This document shows positions 31,498-44,063 of a stretch of 64,000 nucleotides of DNA, piece after piece. The notes under the pieces are model-generated. The model was not told where the DNA came from and ran no database searches. It saw only the letters and a list, made by a program, of their open reading frames with translations. Origin of the DNA: Apium graveolens (lineage: Eukaryota; Streptophyta; Magnoliopsida; Apiales; Apiaceae); assembly GCF_009905375.1 (NCBI RefSeq), contig NC_133649.1, positions 226,507,275 to 226,571,274 of the forward strand. Reading direction: 5' to 3'. The translations under genes and the position numbers were made by a program. The stretch's first letter is position 1; each line of letters opens with the position of its first letter.

Positions 31498-34400
31498 GGA
31501 TTCAGATGTAGTTGCAGGTACGCTTTCTCTAAATTTCGTGCCTGTTAAAGTTTTATTTGATTCAGGAGTGTCTTAGTCTTTTATATATAAAGAATATGTA
31601 AGTAATATGGATTTGATGTTGGAAGATTTAGCTGAGCCCTTGACTATAGAAGTGGCTAATCAGGATAAAGTTTCAGTGAATCAATTTTTCCCTTGGTGTC
31701 AACTAGAAATTTGTGGGCGTTTTTTTTCAGTGGACCTAATACCCTTTGAGATAGGAGAATTTGATGTGATTCTAGGAATGGATTGGTTGTCCCAACATAA
31801 GGAAAATATTGATTGTAAGAAAAAGAAAGTTTTGTTGTATACGAAAGATAATGTTAGGATAACTTACCAAGGACAGAAGCAGGAAAAGAAATTTCTTTCG
31901 GTACTGGAAGCAAAGAAGCTGTTGAGACAAGGATGTGAAGCATACTTAGCCCATGTCGTGGACACGGAGAAGAAGATACCCAGTTTGGATGAGATTCCAG
32001 TAGTTAGTAAATTTTCAGATATGTTTCCAGATGAGTTGCCAGGATTACCACCTGATCGTGAGATTGAGTTTTCTATTGACTTAATTCCGGGAGCAGAACC
32101 AGTTTCAAAGGCTCCTTATCGTATGGCCCCAGTGCAAATGAAAGAACTAGCCAAACAACTTCAAGAACTTTTGGATAAAGGATTAATGAGACCAAGTGTA
32201 TCCCCGTGAGGCACACCAGTGTTATTTATAAAGAAAAAGGACGGAAGCATGAGATTGTGTATTGATTATCGGGAATTGAATAAGTTAACTATCAAGAATA
32301 AGTACCCCCTACCCAGGATTGATGATTTGTTTGACCAGCTTAAAGGAGCATGTTTTTTAAAGATTGATTTAAGATCGGGCTATCATCAGTTGAAGATCAA
32401 GCCTGAAGATATACCGAAGACTGCATTCCGAACCAGGTTGGCCATTACGAGTTCTTAGTGATGTCGTTTGGATTGACTAATGCACCAGCAGCTTTCATGG
32501 ATTTAATGAACCGGGTGTATAAGGAGTATCTGGATAAGTTTGTTATTGTATTTATTGATGACATCCTCATCTATTCAAAGACCAAAGATGACCACGCCAA
32601 ACACCTACGGATTGCTCTGCAAAGGCTGAGGGAAAAGCAGTTATACGCTAAGTTTTCGAAATGTGAATTTTGGTTGGAGGAAGTTCAGTTTTCGGGTCAT
32701 ATAGTAGGTAAGGATGGTATTAAGGTGGACCCCATGAAGATTGAAGCTATATCCAGATGGGAGCAACCGAAGATCCCGAGGGAAGTTAGAAGTTTTCTTG
32801 GATTAGCAGGTTATTACCGAAGATTTATGAAGGACTTTGCCAAGATTGAAACTCCATTGACCAAGCTAACTAGGTAGAATGAGAGATTTGTTTGGACTGA
32901 GAAGTGTGAAGAAAGTTTCCAAGAGCTGAAGAAGAAGTTAGTGACAGCGCCAATGTTAGCATTACCAGATGAAACAGGAAATTTCGTAATCTACAATAAC
33001 GCCTCTCTGAAAGGATTAGGATGTGTGTTAATGCAACATGATAAGGTCATTACGTATGCGTCCAGGTAGTTAAAACCCTGTGAGTAGAAGTATCCCGTAC
33101 ATGACTTGGAATTGGCAGCAATAGTGTTCGCGTTAAAGCTATGGAGGTATTATTTATACAGAGAGAAATGTGACATCTATACGAATCATAAAAGCTTAAA
33201 GTATATATTCACCCAGAAGGATTCAAACATGAGACGGCGAAGATGGTTAGAGCTGATCAAGGATTACGATTGCTCCATCAATTATCATCCGGGCAAAGCT
33301 AAAGTGGTAGCAGATGCCTTAAGCAGGAAGGAAAGATTAAATGAGATCAAGGTTTCTAAGGAACTCGCAAGGGAATTTGAAAAGCTGGAAATTGAAATTC
33401 GAGTGTCAGAAGGTAAAAAAGATCGTTATATGAAATCACTTTTCAGCCAAAATTAATGGAAAGAATATAGAAGTGTCAAGAGGAAGTTATGAACAAAGGA
33501 TTGGATGATTTGACGGGAGAAGAAGTTTGTACTCAAAGGGATAACAAAGGCATATTCCGATTTTCCTCGAGAGTATGGATTCCCAATGTAAGTGAATTGA
33601 AGAATGAAGTTTTGCGGGAAGCTCATAATTCTAGATTCTCTATTCATCCGGGGAGTACCAAGATGTATCAAGACTTAAAGAAGAACTTTTAGTGGCCAAG
33701 AATGAAGAAGGAGATTGCGGATTGGGTCAGTAAATGTCACGTATGTCAGACGGTAAAGGCTGAACATCAAAGGCCCAGTGGATTGTTGCAGCCTCTGGAG
33801 ATTCCACAGTGGAAATGTGAAGAAATTGCTATGGATTTTGTGGTAGGATTGCCAAAGACAAAGTCGAATCATGATGCTATTTGGGTAATCATCGACAGAT
33901 TGACTAAGTCAGCGCATTTCCTCCCTATTAATGAGGGATATTCTTTGGAAAAGTTGGTTAAAATGTATTTAGATGAGATAGTAATGAAGCATGGAGTTCC
34001 CCTATTCATTGTATAAGATCGAACCCCGAGATTCAACTCAAGATTCTGGACTAAATTTCAAGAGTGTTTAGGAACCAAGTTGGATATGAGCACTACTTAT
34101 CATCCTCAGACCGATGGTCAAAGTGAGAGAACGAATCAGATAATAGAAGATATGTTAAGAGTGTGTGCTTTGGATTTTAAGGGAAATTGGGATGATCATT
34201 TACCGTTGATTGAGTTTTCTTATAACAACAGCTACCATGCCAGCATTGGAATGCCACCCTATGAAGCCTTATATGGACGTAAGTGCCGATCACCTTTGTA
34301 TTGGGATGAAGTAGGAGAAAAGAAAATATCAGGACCTGAGTTAGTGTAGCAGACTAGAGATGCAGTGGCATTGATTCGAAAAAGATTGGAAGCTGCTCAA

Positions 34401-34870
34401 GACAGGCAGATGAAGCATGCAGATTTACATCGAAAGGACATGAATTTTGAAATAGGGTTATTGGTATTATTGAAAGTATCACCATGGAAAGGGATGGTTC
34501 GATTTGGATAGAAAGGTAAGCTCAACCCAAGGTATATAGGACTATTTGAAGTTTTGAAGCAAATAGGAAAGGTTGCGTACGAGATAGCGTTACCACCGCA
34601 GTTACAGCATATTCATAATGTATTCCATGTATCCATGTTGAAGCCATATATCCCTGATTTGAATTAAGTAATTGAGTATGAACTGATCGAGCTTCAATCA
34701 GATTTGTCCTATGAGAAGCTCCAATTCAGATATTAGATCGTAAGGAGTGTGTACTTAGGAATAAATTTATCCCTATAGTTAAAGTACTTTGGAGAAACCC
34801 TAGGGTAGAAGAGTCTACCTGGGAGTTAGAATCAGATATGCTTGACAAATATCCTCATTTATTTAATTAG
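31498..34870 (+). pseudogene. Pol of chromovirus element C: protease, RT, RNase H, integrase, chromodomain-like tail
   Basis: The protease (V-L-F-D-S-G near 31555, with a TAG just after) and flap D-V-I-L-G-M-D-W-L are followed by RT with [17 protein letters not shown] and an intact F-I-D-D-I-L-I-Y. RNase H follows ([17 protein letters not shown] where active copies have T-D-H), then integrase ([24 protein letters not shown]) and a tail with V-E-E-S-T-W-E-L-E. Stops or frameshifts fall at about 31573, 32207, 32430, 32875, 33068, 33086, 33692, 34014, 34347 and several later sites. Most stops are TAG, TAA or TGA where CAG, CAA or TGG would be expected. Confidence 0.92.
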
Positions 34871-34890
34871 TAAGATTCTAAGGACATAAT

Positions 34891-34908
34891 CTTTATAGGG
34901 GGGGAGGA
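34891..34908 (+). other. Polypurine tract of element C
   Basis: ctttatagggggggaggat lies directly before the 3' LTR (tataacgactcg). A purine run beside the 3' LTR is what plus-strand priming needs. The first LTR bases read TA and not TG, probably through mutation. Confidence 0.8.
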
Positions 34909-37783
34909 TATAACGACTCGTACATTTTTGTAATATTTAAATGTGTAATTATTGCTTAATTAAATAAATAAAGAATTTTATATTGATTTTGATCTTTGTG
35001 TTTTATTTATTATTATTTTTATGGGGTTGTTGGGTTGCGTGGATTGTTGGTATGATTATTTGCTCGCACTATATTACTTTTGTTTCGCTTTTAGAAGTGA
35101 TTTTATGGTAAAATTATTTTCAAAAATATTTGGTTTATCTTTAAAAAAAATTATGATTTTATAATTTCAATAATTATTTTTGGAATTTTATAAATTTACA
35201 GATCAATATTTTGTAGATTATTCATTTTAAATGATTTTGTGATTATGTTTACTTGTAAAATCCATATTTAATTCAAGGATTCTTCAAAAATCGTGAAACT
35301 CATATTTTATTAAGTTAGTAATATTCTGAGAATTTTAAAAAAAAATTGGTAGTTTTGAGATTAATCTTATTCACCCGTTGTTTCATTTAGTCGTCAATTG
35401 CGGGTCTAAGTTGCGTTTTAAAATTTATTTAAAAATTTCGAAATTTATATTTTTATTAAGATCAGGATGTTAGTAATATTTTAAGGTTATTTTGGTAATT
35501 CTCCGAAGTTATTTTATGCGTAGTTTGGTTCGTAAATTACGAGTTCGGAGCAAATCAGGGGCACATAATTACAATAGGTTAAAAGGCGACACGTATCACA
35601 AATATTGGATACGTGTCAGCAATCTAATTTTTGGGGCATTTCTTTTCCTTTCGGTTCATTCGACCCTGTCTCTCTGTCTCGAACTATCTCATCTCTCTCT
35701 CTCGAATCATCTCATCTTCCTCTCTTCGTTCTCTCCTGCGATTCTCTCTTGCTTCTTGTTTTCTTCCTCCCTCCCCTCTGTTCTTCCGCATCCCCGCTGT
35801 TTCTTGCCGTTGTTCTTCCGGTCGTTCCCTTTTTCCGGTTGGCTATGTGCCTCTTGGTTTGATTATGTGTGCATGTGTGTGTGTATATGTGTGCGTGTGT
35901 ATATGTGTGTGTGTTTTGGTGTGTGTGGGTGGCCGTGTTTTTGGCCGTGTTCTGGCCGTGCTTGTGGTGCTCCGTTCTGTTCTCTCTGTTTGTTTCTATT
36001 GGGCCTGGCGGTTGGGCTTAGTAGTTGGGGCCCTAATATTGGGCCTAATTAGTGTGCGGTTGGTTTTGATATGAATTATTTGACTTTTTTGCAGGAATCT
36101 TGTTGACTGATTTTGTGAAATAAAATATCCATGCAGCAAAAACAATTTTAATAATCGGTGAAATTTTTGGTTGGAATCCGAAATACCGGGTACCCCAAAA
36201 ATTTTGCCACCGTTCCGCGATGACTATTTATGAGCGGACGGTGGACGGTGATGACTTGGTTCAGAGTCCTAAATATTTTAAATAAATAAATGATCGTATA
36301 AATTATTTTCAAAACACGAATAAATATTTACGTGATGAGTGATATGGAATTATGAATTGTAAAATGTGAATTGTTGGGATTTGACGTCGATTGATGTTTT
36401 GACGGGTAGGTCTATAAACAGAAGAGTCGCTGTCAAATTTTTTTTCTAAAAATTATTTTTAAATTTGAACCGATACTAATTGAACCTTAATTGTTATGTG
36501 TACTATTACGTGCATTACTACGTGTATATTATTTTGCATATATGTGTGAGTTAGGAATCGTATCATTGGGTAATGTGTTTAGTGAGGGTACGTCAAGTAT
36601 GACCGGTCGTTTAACCTAGGTTGTTTCGATTCTGTAGGTTCAAGTCGAAGGGACCAGTAGTTAAGTCGGTTAGAGTCAAGCCAGTGTTAGTGTAAAGCTT
36701 CGCAAGGCAAGTACCCCTGAACAAATCTTTTACAGTTCAGTATATATGAATAATTGTTGATTTAATTTTCGTACTGAAACAGAATGTTTTAAGTTATGTA
36801 TTCCCCGTATTTAAATATATTTTACTGACTGATGTTTTGGGGAAGAAGTAACTTCTGAAAATATCTATCTCTAGATTATGATTGAATTGAAAAGATTTTT
36901 GGAATGTGTGTTGTGAGATAATTGTTTAAAAAGAGATAGGTGTAATTAATTTTGAAAACTGGATAAAAACAAATCAGATGGTGGATGGCTGCGTAAGAGG
37001 TCCGTAACGACCCAGCATGGTTGCGTAAGAGGCTAAGTCGGATGCGCGCATTGGTAGGACGCTTAGTCCAGCATGACAGAGACCTAGCTAGTCTCTGAGT
37101 TCCTAAACAAATTATGGTGGGATAGACTGATCAGCTGTCCCTAGGATTCGTCCAATTTTAAATCTGATTTTGGTTTAATGGTTCCCGTAACGGAACGAAT
37201 AGTTTGTGGTCCCCGTAACGGGATAAATGGTTTATGGTTCCAGTAATGGGATAGTGGTTTTGGAAAGGAAATAGCATGCTAAAATTAAATTGTGGTATTT
37301 TTACACAGAACACTATAGATGTTATTATTTTACAGAGCATGCTAGTTTTGATATCCAGTTTTACCTATTTTTGTAAACTAGTTCTGATATTTGTTCCTAT
37401 ACTGTTTTATGTACACTGTTTTACTTGTTATTCATATAGAGGTACTGTTGAGCAATTGATTGCTCACCCTTGCAGCTTGTTTTATACTTATTTATTGTAG
37501 ATGTCTAGAAGACTAGGACCGAGTATTGTGTCAGCCCCCTCCGGTCCCGGCTCCTCTGAGGTAGTTTGTATCAGACCTTGAGGTTTGATGAGTTGCTGTA
37601 ATAATCAGAGTGTCGTTGTGAAATAAGTTAGTGGTTGTATTGTAACCTAAATAATACTTGAACCTGTTTTGGCTCCTGGTTTGGGGTCGTGTTTATATAA
37701 TAAAGTTTATTTAGTAATTTTATAATTGTAATTTGTTATATTTTGGTGACGTCAGCCCTTGACCCCGGGTTGAGGCCGTCACA
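34909..37783 (+). repeat. 3' LTR of element C
   Basis: This 2875-bp LTR ends ttgaggccgtcaca. It contains the first ~136 bp missing from the 5' copy and lacks the solo LTR found there. The hairpin gagcaattgattgctc with tcacccttgcag is at 37450-37475. It abuts the 3' region of Tat element D without a target duplication. Confidence 0.9.
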
Positions 37784-38159
37784 ACTGATATTGCCTTGCA
37801 TTGCTTTGATTCCCGCATGTGGCTGTATTTTCAGATTTATTTATTCAGACTATATTGGCTTGTATTCTATTGATCCTTCGAGACTTGACTTATGATCCTT
37901 CGGGATCCACATTTATGTACTATGTTTGATTTCATTTCATACTTGTCTTTTATTTTCGGCATTTGGTCCTTCGGGACTTGCATTCTTTAGATGTTCATAC
38001 TTAAATAAATTGGTAGACAAGATAATAGAAATGAACTTGCATAAATAGATAATATCTCTGAAAAACGGGTTCAACCCTTACATAAGATGGTTTCGTCGAC
38101 CAGATTCGTAAACTTAATACTAAGTACTAGGAACATATCACAAACTTCTTAAATATAAT
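37784..38159 (-). other. 3' non-coding remnant of element D
   Basis: About 375 bp downstream of the integrase end carry three copies of a ccttcgggac-like motif (near 37877, 37904 and 37966) and no ORF. The stretch ends abruptly at the 3' LTR of element C. Confidence 0.6.
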
Positions 38160-39960
38160 AAACCTTTAGGTTTGAAGCATGCCAAGTGCGAGGCACTTTG
38201 TCACCGTTCAGGGTTTCAAACTTGTAGAGTCCTCATCCTAATGCCTTCTTGGACTTATAAGGCCCTTCTTATTTAGGGGCTAACTTTGCTCTCTCCCCGA
38301 CTCTTGATGCCTCGATCTTCCTTAGAACTAAATCTCCGTGCTGAAAGAACTTTTCTTTAACCCTTCGATTGTAATAGAGGGAGGCTCTTCATTGATGCTC
38401 AACAATGCGGGCGTTGGCCTCTGGTTCATCTATGACCTCGTCAATGAGGTCGAAAGCGAGCCTCATACCTTCTTCGTTGGTCTCTGGTTTATAAGCTTCG
38501 ATCCTAGGGGATCCATGGGTGATCTCGAGGGGCACCACGACCTTGGCTCCGTAAGCCATCATAAATGGGGTAGATTCAGCAGACACTTTGTAGGTAGTAT
38601 GATATACCTATAGTATAGTTAACAACTCATCTACCCAAGTGTTCCTTGAGCATTCAACCCTTTTCTTAAGTCCATCAAGGATGATTCTGTTAGCAACTTC
38701 TGCCTGCACATTTGCTTATGGGTGTGCAACCGAGGTGAAATGAAGCTCTATGCTGTTATCATCGCAATACTCTCTGAATTCTGTATTATCAAATTATCGC
38801 TCATCATCCGTGACAAGGATGTGTGGGATCCCAAATCGGCATATCACATTCTCCCAGAAGAATTGGGCAATTTGCTTAGTGGTTATCTTGGCTAGTGCCT
38901 TAGCCTCAATGCACTTTGTGAAGTAGTCTATGGCTACCACAATGAACTTCCTCTGTCCTGACGCTATAAGAAATAGTCCAAGTATGTCCATTCCCTACAT
39001 TGCAAAAGTGATGGGTGTGCCGATAGATGTAAGCCTCTCTAGGGGTTGTCGTACTATTAGAGCGTGCTGCTGGCATCTGTCACATTTCTTCACATTAGCC
39101 TTTGCATCGGCTAGCATAGTTGGCCAATAGAATCCCAATCGAGTTATCTTGTGAGCGAGGGCCCTGCCCCCAGGTGTTGTCCACAAATCCCTTCATGGGA
39201 TTTTTTAAGCGCCTCCTCTATTTCAAGAGGTCTCAAGTGCTTCAGGTATGGAATAACAAAAGACCTTTTGTAGAGAAGGCCTTCAATCAATGAATATCTC
39301 AATGCTCTCACTGATAGCTTGCGTGCCTCCTAGGCATCGTCGAGGAGCCACCCAGTCTCTAGATGAGTTTTAATCTGGTATATCCAATAACTTGCCACAC
39401 CAACTGGTGCTATCAAATTTATGACATGTATAGTAGGGGTCTTCAGGACCTAGAAGTAGATACTTCTTGGATAGTTCTCGATTTTAAACGAGGCGAACTG
39501 GGATAGGGCATCTGCCGTAGTGTTCTCCTCTCTCGGAACATGTTCTTTGTATCATTCATCAAACTGAGTCAGTATTCCTTTCATGACTCTCAGGTACTTG
39601 GCCATAGTATCATCTTTGGCCTAAAACTCTCCATTTACTTGAGCAACTACAAGTCTTAGGTCTCCACAAACCTTCAGGTTTTTGGCCCTCACGTATCTAG
39701 CCAAACCTAAATCGGCTATCAATGTTTCATATTATGTTTCATTATTCTCAGTTGGGAAGTCCAACTTCAAAGGATACTCAATTATAAACCCATCAGGGCT
39801 TTGCAAGACTAGACCTGCACCACTAGATTTTGTTTTGGACGCTCTGTCAAAATGGAGGACCCAATACTCTTTCTGAGTCATTTCTTTATCCTTCTCTTTC
39901 TCTCCTTCTTCTGGGGTTACTATCTCTTACCCCCGACTTCTTGGTCATTAATGGTGTATT
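38160..39960 (-). pseudogene. Archaeal-type RNase H and integrase of element D
   Basis: On the minus strand from about 39880 the second RNase H is readable (S-K-T-K-S-S-G-A-G-L-V-L-Q-S-P, N-E-T then a stop, V-C-G-D-L-R-L), with several stops. Integrase follows: K-C-D-R-C-Q-Q-H zinc-binding residues, M-D-I-L-G for the first Asp, V-T-D-D-E-R for the second, and E-V-A-N-R-I-I-L for the Glu. A C-terminal part with P-F-M-M-A-Y-G-A-K-V-V-V-P and G-D-L-V-L-R-K-I-E completes it. Stops lie near 39000, 38790, 38390 and elsewhere. The order matches element E exactly. Confidence 0.87.
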
Positions 39961-41290
39961 CAACCACGAAGTCTGCTAAAGCTTGAGCTTTGATGGTCGT
40001 TCGAGGCTTGCACTTGATGACAAATTTTTTCCTAACTCAATTTCCCACTTGAGGAGCCTTACACTGGCCTTCGGGCAATGAAGAATGTTCCTCAAAGGTT
40101 GGTCCATCAGGACTTCGATTTTGTGAGCCTGAAAGTATGGTCTTAACTTCCTCGAGGTTGTGATGAGGGCAAGTACAAACTTCTATGTGGTGGAGTAATT
40201 CAACTCTACTCCGTGGAGCACATTGCTTACGTAATATACAGGCTTCTAGAGTTTCTGTTCTTCCTTTATGAGAACTGCACTCACAGCTTGTTCAGATAAC
40301 GCTAGGTACAAATAAAGGGTGTCCTTCGGACTTGGTTTGGCCAATAACGGGGCCTTAGTCATGTACTTCTTTAGCTGTTCAAAGGCCTCTTGGCTCTCAG
40401 ATGTCCATTCAAAATTCTTCACCTTCTTAAGGGTTCTAAAAAAAGGCAGGCATTTGTCTCCAGACTTGGAAATGAACCTCCCTAGAGCTGCGAATCTTCC
40501 TGTCAACTTCTGAACGTCCTTGATGGAGCGCGATGGCTCCATGTACAGGATGGCTTTGATCTTGTCGGGGTTGGCCTTTATTCCCCTCTTAGAGACCATG
40601 TGACCCTAAAATTTTCCAGACCAAACACCAAAAGCACACTTGGTGGGGTTTAACATCATCTTGTGGTGAATCAGCACTTCAAATGCCTCTCTAAGGTGGC
40701 TAATATGATCGTCCTTTCTTAGGCTTTTGACTAACATCTCATCAACATAGACCTCCATGGTCTTCCCAATTAGATGGGCAAATATCTTATTTACCAACCT
40801 TTGGTAAGTGGCTCCTACATTCTTAAGTCCAAAAGCCATAATAAGATAACAAAAGACAGCAAAGTCGGTTATAAAAGATACCTTGGGGTGTCATCCTTAT
40901 GCATTTTAATCTGATTGTAACCACTAAAACCATCCATAAACTTAGCATCTCATGTCCAGCAGTTGCGTTGATCGGGATATCAATGCTTGGGAAGGGGTAG
41001 CAGTTCTTGGGACAAACATCATTCAAGTTAGTGAAGTCGATGCACATCCTCCACTTCTTATTGGCCTTCTTAACCATTACGGGGTTGGCCAACCATTTAG
41101 GGAATTGCACTTCCTCAATAAATCCAGATTCTAGGAGCTTCTCGACCTCCTGTTTAATGGCTTCCAGCCTATCAGGGGCATAAGTTCTCTTTTTCTTCTT
41201 TATAGCCTTCCGAGTTGGATCGACGTTCAACCTATGAGTTATATGGTTCGGGTCAATCCCAGGCATACCAGCTGATGTCCAATCAAACAC
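39961..41290 (-). pseudogene. Reverse transcriptase and RNase H of element D
   Basis: RT begins I-T-H-R-L-N-V-D-P and shows W-R-M-C-I-D-F-T-N-L-N. A frame change near 40960 follows, then M-A-F-G-L-K-N-V-G-A-T-Y-Q-R. The catalytic box reads Y-V-D-E-M-L-V-K-S where active Tat elements have Y-V-D-D. RNase H follows from 40599 (A-P-L-L-A-K-P-S-P, L-Y-L-Y-L-A-L-S). TAA and TAG stops appear at 40606 and 40246. The last recognisable part matches the RNase H tail retained in element E. The enzyme is inactive by stops and by loss of the second active-site Asp. Confidence 0.87.
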
Positions 41291-41457
41291 ATTGTTGTTC
41301 TTTTATAGGAAAGTTATCAATTGGCCCTTCAAGGGCTTGTCCAGAGATGCTCCAATATACCTGACCTTCTCCGGGTCTAAGGAGTCTAGGGGAATTAGGA
41401 CCAAGTCCTCTGCTGGCTTCCCTCAAAGTTTGTCATTCTCACGGACATCCATATCTT

Positions 41458-42294
41458 CTATGAGGAGGACCTGCCCCCGATTACATCGGGCCTAAGTGTT
41501 GCAACATAACAATTGTCGGCCATTTTCTGATCTCCTTTTTCTTCTCCAACATCATTCCTAGTTAGGAACTTCAGTACCATGTGGTAGGTTGAGGGCACAG
41601 CCTTAAACGCATGGATCCTTGTTCTACCCATGATGGCATTGTAAGTAAAGGCTGTCTTAACAACCTGAAAGTTTAACATCTGTGTGGCCTTCCTTGGCTC
41701 TTACCCGATAGTCATGGGAAGTTGTATTGTTTCTTCGACTTTGCATTCCACATGGTTAACCCTGTAGATGGGTGCGTCGGATGGAGTTAGTTGAGAATCA
41801 TTGTAGCCCATCCTTATGAATGTGTCATAGAAAAGAATATCCATGAAAGCTCCATTGTCTTCTAGGACCCTCATAATAGGACAATTTCCAATTACCGGAG
41901 TGATAACTAGAGGAACATCCTGAGGAAATTTTAAACCTTCAAGGTCTAGGTCACCAAATTCAAGTGTCATCTCTGATTTAGAATGCTTAGATGGTTCCCC
42001 AACTATGCGCATCACCTCTCTCGCATAAGCTTTTCGAGAGTTCCTCGTAGTCCCAGTTGCTGCAGGACCTCCTAAGATCATATTAAATACTGGACCTCGG
42101 GGTCGTGGGTTGCGATCTCTGTTGTTACCCCATCCATCGTCATCTCTTCGGTCATTGTCTCTTTTTTGGCCTCCAACCTCTTCACCCTTGGTGAAACGTC
42201 CGAATTTTCTCCTTCGGATCAAATACTCAGTATCATCCTTGAGTTGCCTACAATCATCAATATCATGACCAACATCTTTGTGGAACCTTCTCAA
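41458..42294 (-). pseudogene. Protease region of element D
   Basis: The region opens with the nucleocapsid-like F-H-K-D-V-G-H-D-I-D-D-C and a basic, Arg-rich linker. It continues through N-S-R-K-A-Y-A-R-E-V-M to V-L-E-D-N-G-A-F-M-D-I-L, where the active-site loop of related elements is V-D-N/G-G-A/S-S. A TAA at 41701 is followed in the same frame by M-G-R-T-R-I-H-A-F-K-A-V-P-S-T-Y-H. It corresponds to 15840-16370 of element E. Confidence 0.85.
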
Positions 42295-43897
42295 TTTTGC
42301 ATAAGGATTTGGCTCCTTGGAGCATTCAACCTCGCATATTCAGTGAACCTTGGTTGCTGATTTTTCTTAGAAGAGGAAGAGTTAAAGCTTTTGTCAATTT
42401 GAGGATACTTGTCATTGGCATCGTACTCCTGATCCGTCTTCCGCTTCTTGTTTCCAGCAGGTTCATAATTCACAGCAGTCTTCTTCATACTTTCCTCCAT
42501 CTTGATATACTTTTCGGCCCTATCCTGGAGCTGCATCATGCTTTAAGAGAGCATTTGGCCAGGAACATCTTAAAGAACTCATCTCTAGTTCCTTGCTGTA
42601 GGTCTATCATAGCTACCTTATCGTCAAGATCAGGGACCTTCAAAGACTCCTTCGTGAATCAGTTCAAGTAGTCTTTATGAGAATCATTTGCTCATTGGAT
42701 AATGCCCATGAGGGAAGCCGAACTCTTCTCATGTACTATTCCACTAATAAATTGCTTGATAAAAGCTTGGCTCAAGTCCTTAAAAGATCCAATAGAGTTT
42801 GGGGGTAGACAGTTGTACCACCTTTGAGCCATACCCGATAGGGTTTGAGGAAAGGCTATACACTTAATAGCGTCATTCATAGGCTGTAGCAACAGGGCAT
42901 TAGAGAACATCCTGACAAGAATAGCAGGGTCGCCAGTACCATCGTATGCTTTGATGGTGGGCATCGTGAACTTCCTTGAGATCTGCAGGGCAGCGGGGGC
43001 TTGCTTTGATGATGTGGGCAGCATCCTTATCTTTCATCTCACTACTCTTTTTACCCATTTCTATACTGGTTCTCTCTATGAATGGAAAAGGGGTGCTAAT
43101 CTTTTTTTTTTCTGGCTTGGCTAGGTGGGAGATGCGGGCGTTCATTATCTCATAAGTGAATGGTGGGTTTGGATCATCAGGATCTCCCAGGGGCATAAGA
43201 TCACTTGGATCGGCCCTTGAGGAAATATCCCTTCTTGGTATTGGACCATCCAGATCTATGATTGGAGGAAAATCTCTCTGTCTCGCAGCAAGTGGGGTTC
43301 TTGGAGTTAGGTGCGCCTCCAGGTCACGCTTCAACCTTTGGATCTCAGCTTCATGAGCCCTGATCCTCTCCTGGACATCTTGGGGATTTGTCCCTTGAGT
43401 TCTCCTGGGCTGCTGGTTGGTATTAGGTATCGGCTCTTTACCAGCACCCCTTGCATTGGAGCAACCTCTTCGTCCGATGATTCAGAGTCTCTGTCAGAAT
43501 AGGATTCAGAGAATTTTTGATCCTCCGGGATAAGAGCCAAGCCACTTATGTATTGGGGCATCCGTTCTTGTGCTTCACTCCGATTAGAGTGTCCACTTCC
43601 TCCAACCTCGGGGTATAGAGGCATCCCGTAAGGGGGGTTAGTGGTCACGATCGTCGAGTACTCGTACCCAACGGGTTGAGGGTTTACAGGTGCATGTAGC
43701 TGCTGAAATTGAGGATTCGTCCCTTGAGGACCCGGGGGATTCATCCCTTTTGGCTGAGCCTCGGTTGCCCCTACCAGGGTTCCTCCTTGGGTGGATGCAT
43801 AGGTTGAGTGCGGTGGTACCTCTACCACTGATGCGATTGTTCGCGCTGGGACAAGAGTATATGTTCCACTATTGTTTATGCTCTGTGTGTTCACCAT
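42291..43897 (-). pseudogene. Gag of element D
   Basis: ATG at 43897 (M-V-N-T-Q-S) lies about 30 bp inside the LTR/PBS junction. It opens a Pro/Gly-rich N-terminal region, an acidic D-S-E-S-S-D-E-E segment and, after a frame change near 43330, the capsid lead-in (R-T-P-L-A-A-R-Q-R-D-F). The capsid core at 43024-42692 has K-F-T-M-P-T-I-K-A-Y-D-G and L-S-G-M-A-Q-R-W-Y. A further segment to 42291 contains M-M-Q-L-Q-D-R-A-E-K-Y-I-K and A-R-L-N-A-P-R-S-Q. Several frame changes separate the parts. The sequence includes the stretch (about 43110-43000) deleted from E. Confidence 0.87.
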
Positions 43898-43911
43898 GGT
43901 TATTGTAGTCT

Positions 43912-43930
43912 TCCCATAGACGGTGCCAAA
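43912..43930 (-). other. Primer-binding site region of element D
   Basis: The minus strand reads tttggcaccgtctatggga directly inside the LTR end ccacaaca. The tggcgccgtctgtggga-like form is the one commonly seen in Tat/Retand elements and differs from the initiator-Met primer used by A, B and C. Confidence 0.7.
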
Positions 43931-44063
43931 TGTTGTGGAATAAAAACTATAGTGCGTTAGTAATTAATTCTAAGGTTCGCGAGCTTCGAGCTTTAATGGT
44001 TGCTCTCGCGTTCAGGACTGTCGGTCCTTGCAAGATGCTTACGTATCTCTGTGTGGTAGAGAA
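43931..44063 (-). repeat. 5' LTR of element D, gag-proximal part
   Basis: The sequence runs from tgttgtgg (the LTR end, read on the opposite strand) to the insertion point of B. It shares gagatacgta and cgagagcaaccattaaag with the solo LTR at 25929-26439. Confidence 0.88.

Larger units (their letters stand above)
25762..37783 (+). mobile_element. Tekay/Del-like chromovirus (Ty3/gypsy) element C
   Basis: The plus-strand order is 5' LTR (25762-29041), PBS, a short upstream ORF, gag, pol (protease, RT, RNase H, integrase with a chromodomain-like tail), PPT and 3' LTR (34909-37783). RT before integrase makes it Ty3/gypsy. The 5' LTR lacks the first ~136 bp present in the 3' LTR (taacgactcg...gtgga) and carries a 516-bp insertion. 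The flanks are unrelated (tandem repeats of E on the left, the 3' region of D on the right) and show no duplication. Many stop codons interrupt pol, so it is an old, dead copy. Confidence 0.9.

Noticed and set aside
38338..38613. Plus-strand 91-residue ORF
   Set aside because: It is the complement of the integrase C-terminal region of element D (minus strand).
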